Origin: Candidatus Thalassarchaeaceae archaeon
GTDB taxonomy: Archaea; Thermoplasmatota; Poseidoniia; Poseidoniales; Thalassarchaeaceae
DNA: 5,939 nucleotides
Direction of reading: 5' to 3'
Assembly (NCBI GenBank): GCA_029250565.1
Contig: JAQXFA010000056.1
Coordinates: 1 to 5,939 of the forward strand
The position numbers were made by a program, and so were the translations under genes. Of the stretch, positions 4,523 to 5,939 are shown piece after piece. The notes under the pieces are model-generated. The model was not told where the DNA came from. It saw only the letters and a list, made by a program, of their open reading frames with translations, and did not search any database. Every line of letters starts with the position of its first letter. Position 1 is the first letter of the stretch.

Positions 4523-5939
4523 TTACATTTTGAGAGTATCTAGACCACCGACTGGTAACTCAGTTAAAGGTTGTAATGGGCCACGGAGAGCAGGCCCCGC
4601 TGATAATGTCCCAATTATTGCTTCGTCATTGTAGATATTGTGAGATAATGCAATCCAGGGCCTACCTTCTACATCAATAACAACATCAATGAAATCTCCA
4701 AAGCCGCCACAGCGCACAGAACCACAATCTTCCGTCTCATCGAGATAATCCCATTTTTCATTGACTGCAACTGTCGTAATCAGTGGGTTCTCAGCATATG
4801 TATCTGTAATGATCCCCATGTACCCAGACCACTCTGAATGATTTGACTCACCTATGTAGCCAAACACAACTCTTCCATCTGCACCACCAGCTATCGTTGG
4901 GAAGCCAGTATAATCCACACCCGGTGGTGCGACCATCAAAGGAGTGCTCCAAGTCTCACCTTGGTCGGATGAAAATGAATAGTAAGGCAAATCATCTGTA
5001 GCCACCCAAAGTGCGTGAACATTGCTCGCTTCATCAGTTCCAAGTGCTATTTCATGACCGCGTGATTGATGTTGTGTGTCAATAGTATGCTCGCTCCAAG
5101 TGCGGCCACCGTCCGTAGAGCGATATGCAGCAGGGCCATCGCATGATGGATTCCCGCGATAGATTGCGCCATCATTTGCTCCGATTAAATGGCCATGAAG
5201 ACCTGCGCATTGTGTGACACCATTTGGCCACCCTGCTACTTGCCCTTCCCAAGTTGCTCCACCATCAAGTGAAGTATCGCAAAAAGCCCCAATTGGTCCT
5301 TGGGCTCCTGTATTAATACAGAAAACATAGATTGTCTCATGTAAAAGTGGCCCCGAAAAATCAGGACCAGGTGGGACATAAGCAATCGATTGGTGGTCTT
5401 GAGGTGTATAAACTCCAGATGCAGGGAAAGGTAAACTCCAACTTTCTCCTTCATTATCAGACCATTCAACAAACATTACTGCTAATGCATGCATATCGAA
5501 TTTCATGATACGGTCAGTCCACGGGTCAACGTAGACATACGGGTCATTAGAGTTGGCAACTTGACCAGTAGCACCTGTCAAAAATGGCCCTACATCTTCC
5601 CAATTTTGACCTTGGTCTTGACTACGAATAATGTGTGTACCCATTCCCAAACCGTTGTGATTGGTAAAGACAATTGTACCAGATGAAGTAATCCCAATAG
5701 TTGGCTCAAAGGTGTCAAAACCAGTCCCGTAATAAGTCCCTAGAGACCAAATTGGAGTCATATTGTCTGACAAGTTTAGTTGGTCTGCAGACATATCAAG
5801 TGCATTAAAAAAGAAAGAAAAATGATAGAATGTATTGTTTGCAATTGGTTGGTCAAAATCAAATATGGATTCTTCCATCTCAACTGGTGGTTCGTCGTTT
5901 CCAAAACAGCCTGATAGGGTTGGTGCTATCATCGTGAGC
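4523..5939 (-). CDS. Asp-box (BNR) beta-propeller lipoprotein, 5' end cut by the window edge
   Basis: An exported sialidase-fold-like propeller protein, at least 471 residues long. The first Met in frame (5930-5932) is only eight residues before the lipobox cysteine in L-S-G-C, too short for a signal peptide. The frame stays open to the edge (L-T before that Met), so the true start and the basic n-region lie outside. After the cysteine comes an acidic, proline-containing tether. Counting from that Met, five Asp boxes of the S-x-D-x-G-x-T-W kind occur at 104-111, 158-165, 221-228, 272-279 and 321-328, one per propeller blade. The third and fourth are the best matches. Two close cysteines (403, 408) may form a disulfide. 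No R-I-P type arginine motif of true sialidases is visible, so an enzymatic sialidase is unlikely. A binding or scaffold role at the cell surface is more likely. It is on the same strand as the molybdoenzyme genes but 87 bases away with a candidate promoter between, so a functional link is not implied. Confidence 0.85.
   Translation of the reverse strand, partial: LTMIAPTLSGCFGNDEPPVEMEESIFDFDQPIANNTFYHFSFFFNALDMSADQLNLSDNMTPIWSLGTYYGTGFDTFEPTIGITSSGTIVFTNHNGLGMGTHIIRSQDQGQNWEDVGPFLTGATGQVANSNDPYVYVDPWTDRIMKFDMHALAVMFVEWSDNEGESWSLPFPASGVYTPQDHQSIAYVPPGPDFSGPLLHETIYVFCINTGAQGPIGAFCDTSLDGGATWEGQVAGWPNGVTQCAGLHGHLIGANDGAIYRGNPSCDGPAAYRSTDGGRTWSEHTIDTQHQSRGHEIALGTDEASNVHALWVATDDLPYYSFSSDQGETWSTPLMVAPPGVDYTGFPTIAGGADGRVVFGYIGESNHSEWSGYMGIITDTYAENPLITTVAVNEKWDYLDETEDCGSVRCGGFGDFIDVVIDVEGRPWIALSHNIYNDEAIIGTLSAGPALRGPLQPLTELPVGGLDTLKM

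Noticed and set aside
5236..5686. Open frames at 5236-5472 (minus) and 5489-5686 (plus)
   Set aside because: They overlap the propeller gene, which has Asp-box repeats throughout this region. The alternative frames have no repeat or domain signature.
4523..5932. Catalytic sialidase annotation for the Asp-box protein
   Set aside because: Asp boxes mark the propeller fold, not the activity. No R-I-P-like motif was found.
1..5939. CRISPR arrays, tRNA/rRNA genes, insertion sequences
   Set aside because: No regularly spaced repeats, cloverleaf or rRNA-like sequence, or transposase-like protein was seen. Coding sequence accounts for nearly the whole window.

Overview
The window looks like a piece of chromosome from a marine planktonic archaeon, most plausibly a Marine Group II/III (Poseidoniales-like) euryarchaeote. 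The pointers are an L-S-G-C lipobox followed by an acidic stretch on an Asp-box propeller lipoprotein (a style I associate with that group), good matches to the archaeal Shine-Dalgarno sequence GGAGGTGAT before two genes, an archaeal-looking TATA element, and very tight gene packing. This assignment is an inference. A bacterium carrying the same genes cannot be excluded from the sequence alone.

Layout: a small plus-strand gene (40-258) encodes a DUF2061-type membrane protein. It converges, with a 16-base gap, on a minus-strand block that fills the rest of the window. In transcription order (right to left) the block holds: (1) a secreted or membrane-anchored Asp-box (BNR) beta-propeller lipoprotein, 4523 to the right edge, with its 5' end cut off by the window; (2) an 87-base intergenic region with a candidate TATA box and a strong SD; (3) a fusion of a four-cluster ferredoxin subunit with a compact NrfD-type membrane anchor (3023-4435); (4) a 912-residue molybdopterin oxidoreductase catalytic subunit (275-3013). 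The last two genes are 9 bases apart, and the second SD overlaps the stop codon of the first gene.

Genes 3 and 4 together form a complete three-module complex iron-sulfur molybdoenzyme (catalytic A, electron-transfer B, quinone-reactive C) packed into two polypeptides. Electrons would pass between a substrate at the Mo-bis-MGD site, the [4Fe-4S] cluster of A, the four clusters of the B domain, and a quinone at the membrane domain. Neither protein has a Tat or Sec signal, so the active site should face the cytoplasm, as in the sulfite-oxidising SoeABC type and unlike the exported Psr/Phs/Dms enzymes. The substrate cannot be read from the sequence.

The most interesting content is this two-gene oxidoreductase: the B-C fusion, an NrfD part with only about six membrane segments, a long conserved-looking C-terminal extension on the catalytic subunit, and no cofactor chaperone nearby. 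I saw no RNA genes, CRISPR arrays, insertion sequences or attachment sites, and no gene-free stretch longer than 87 bases.
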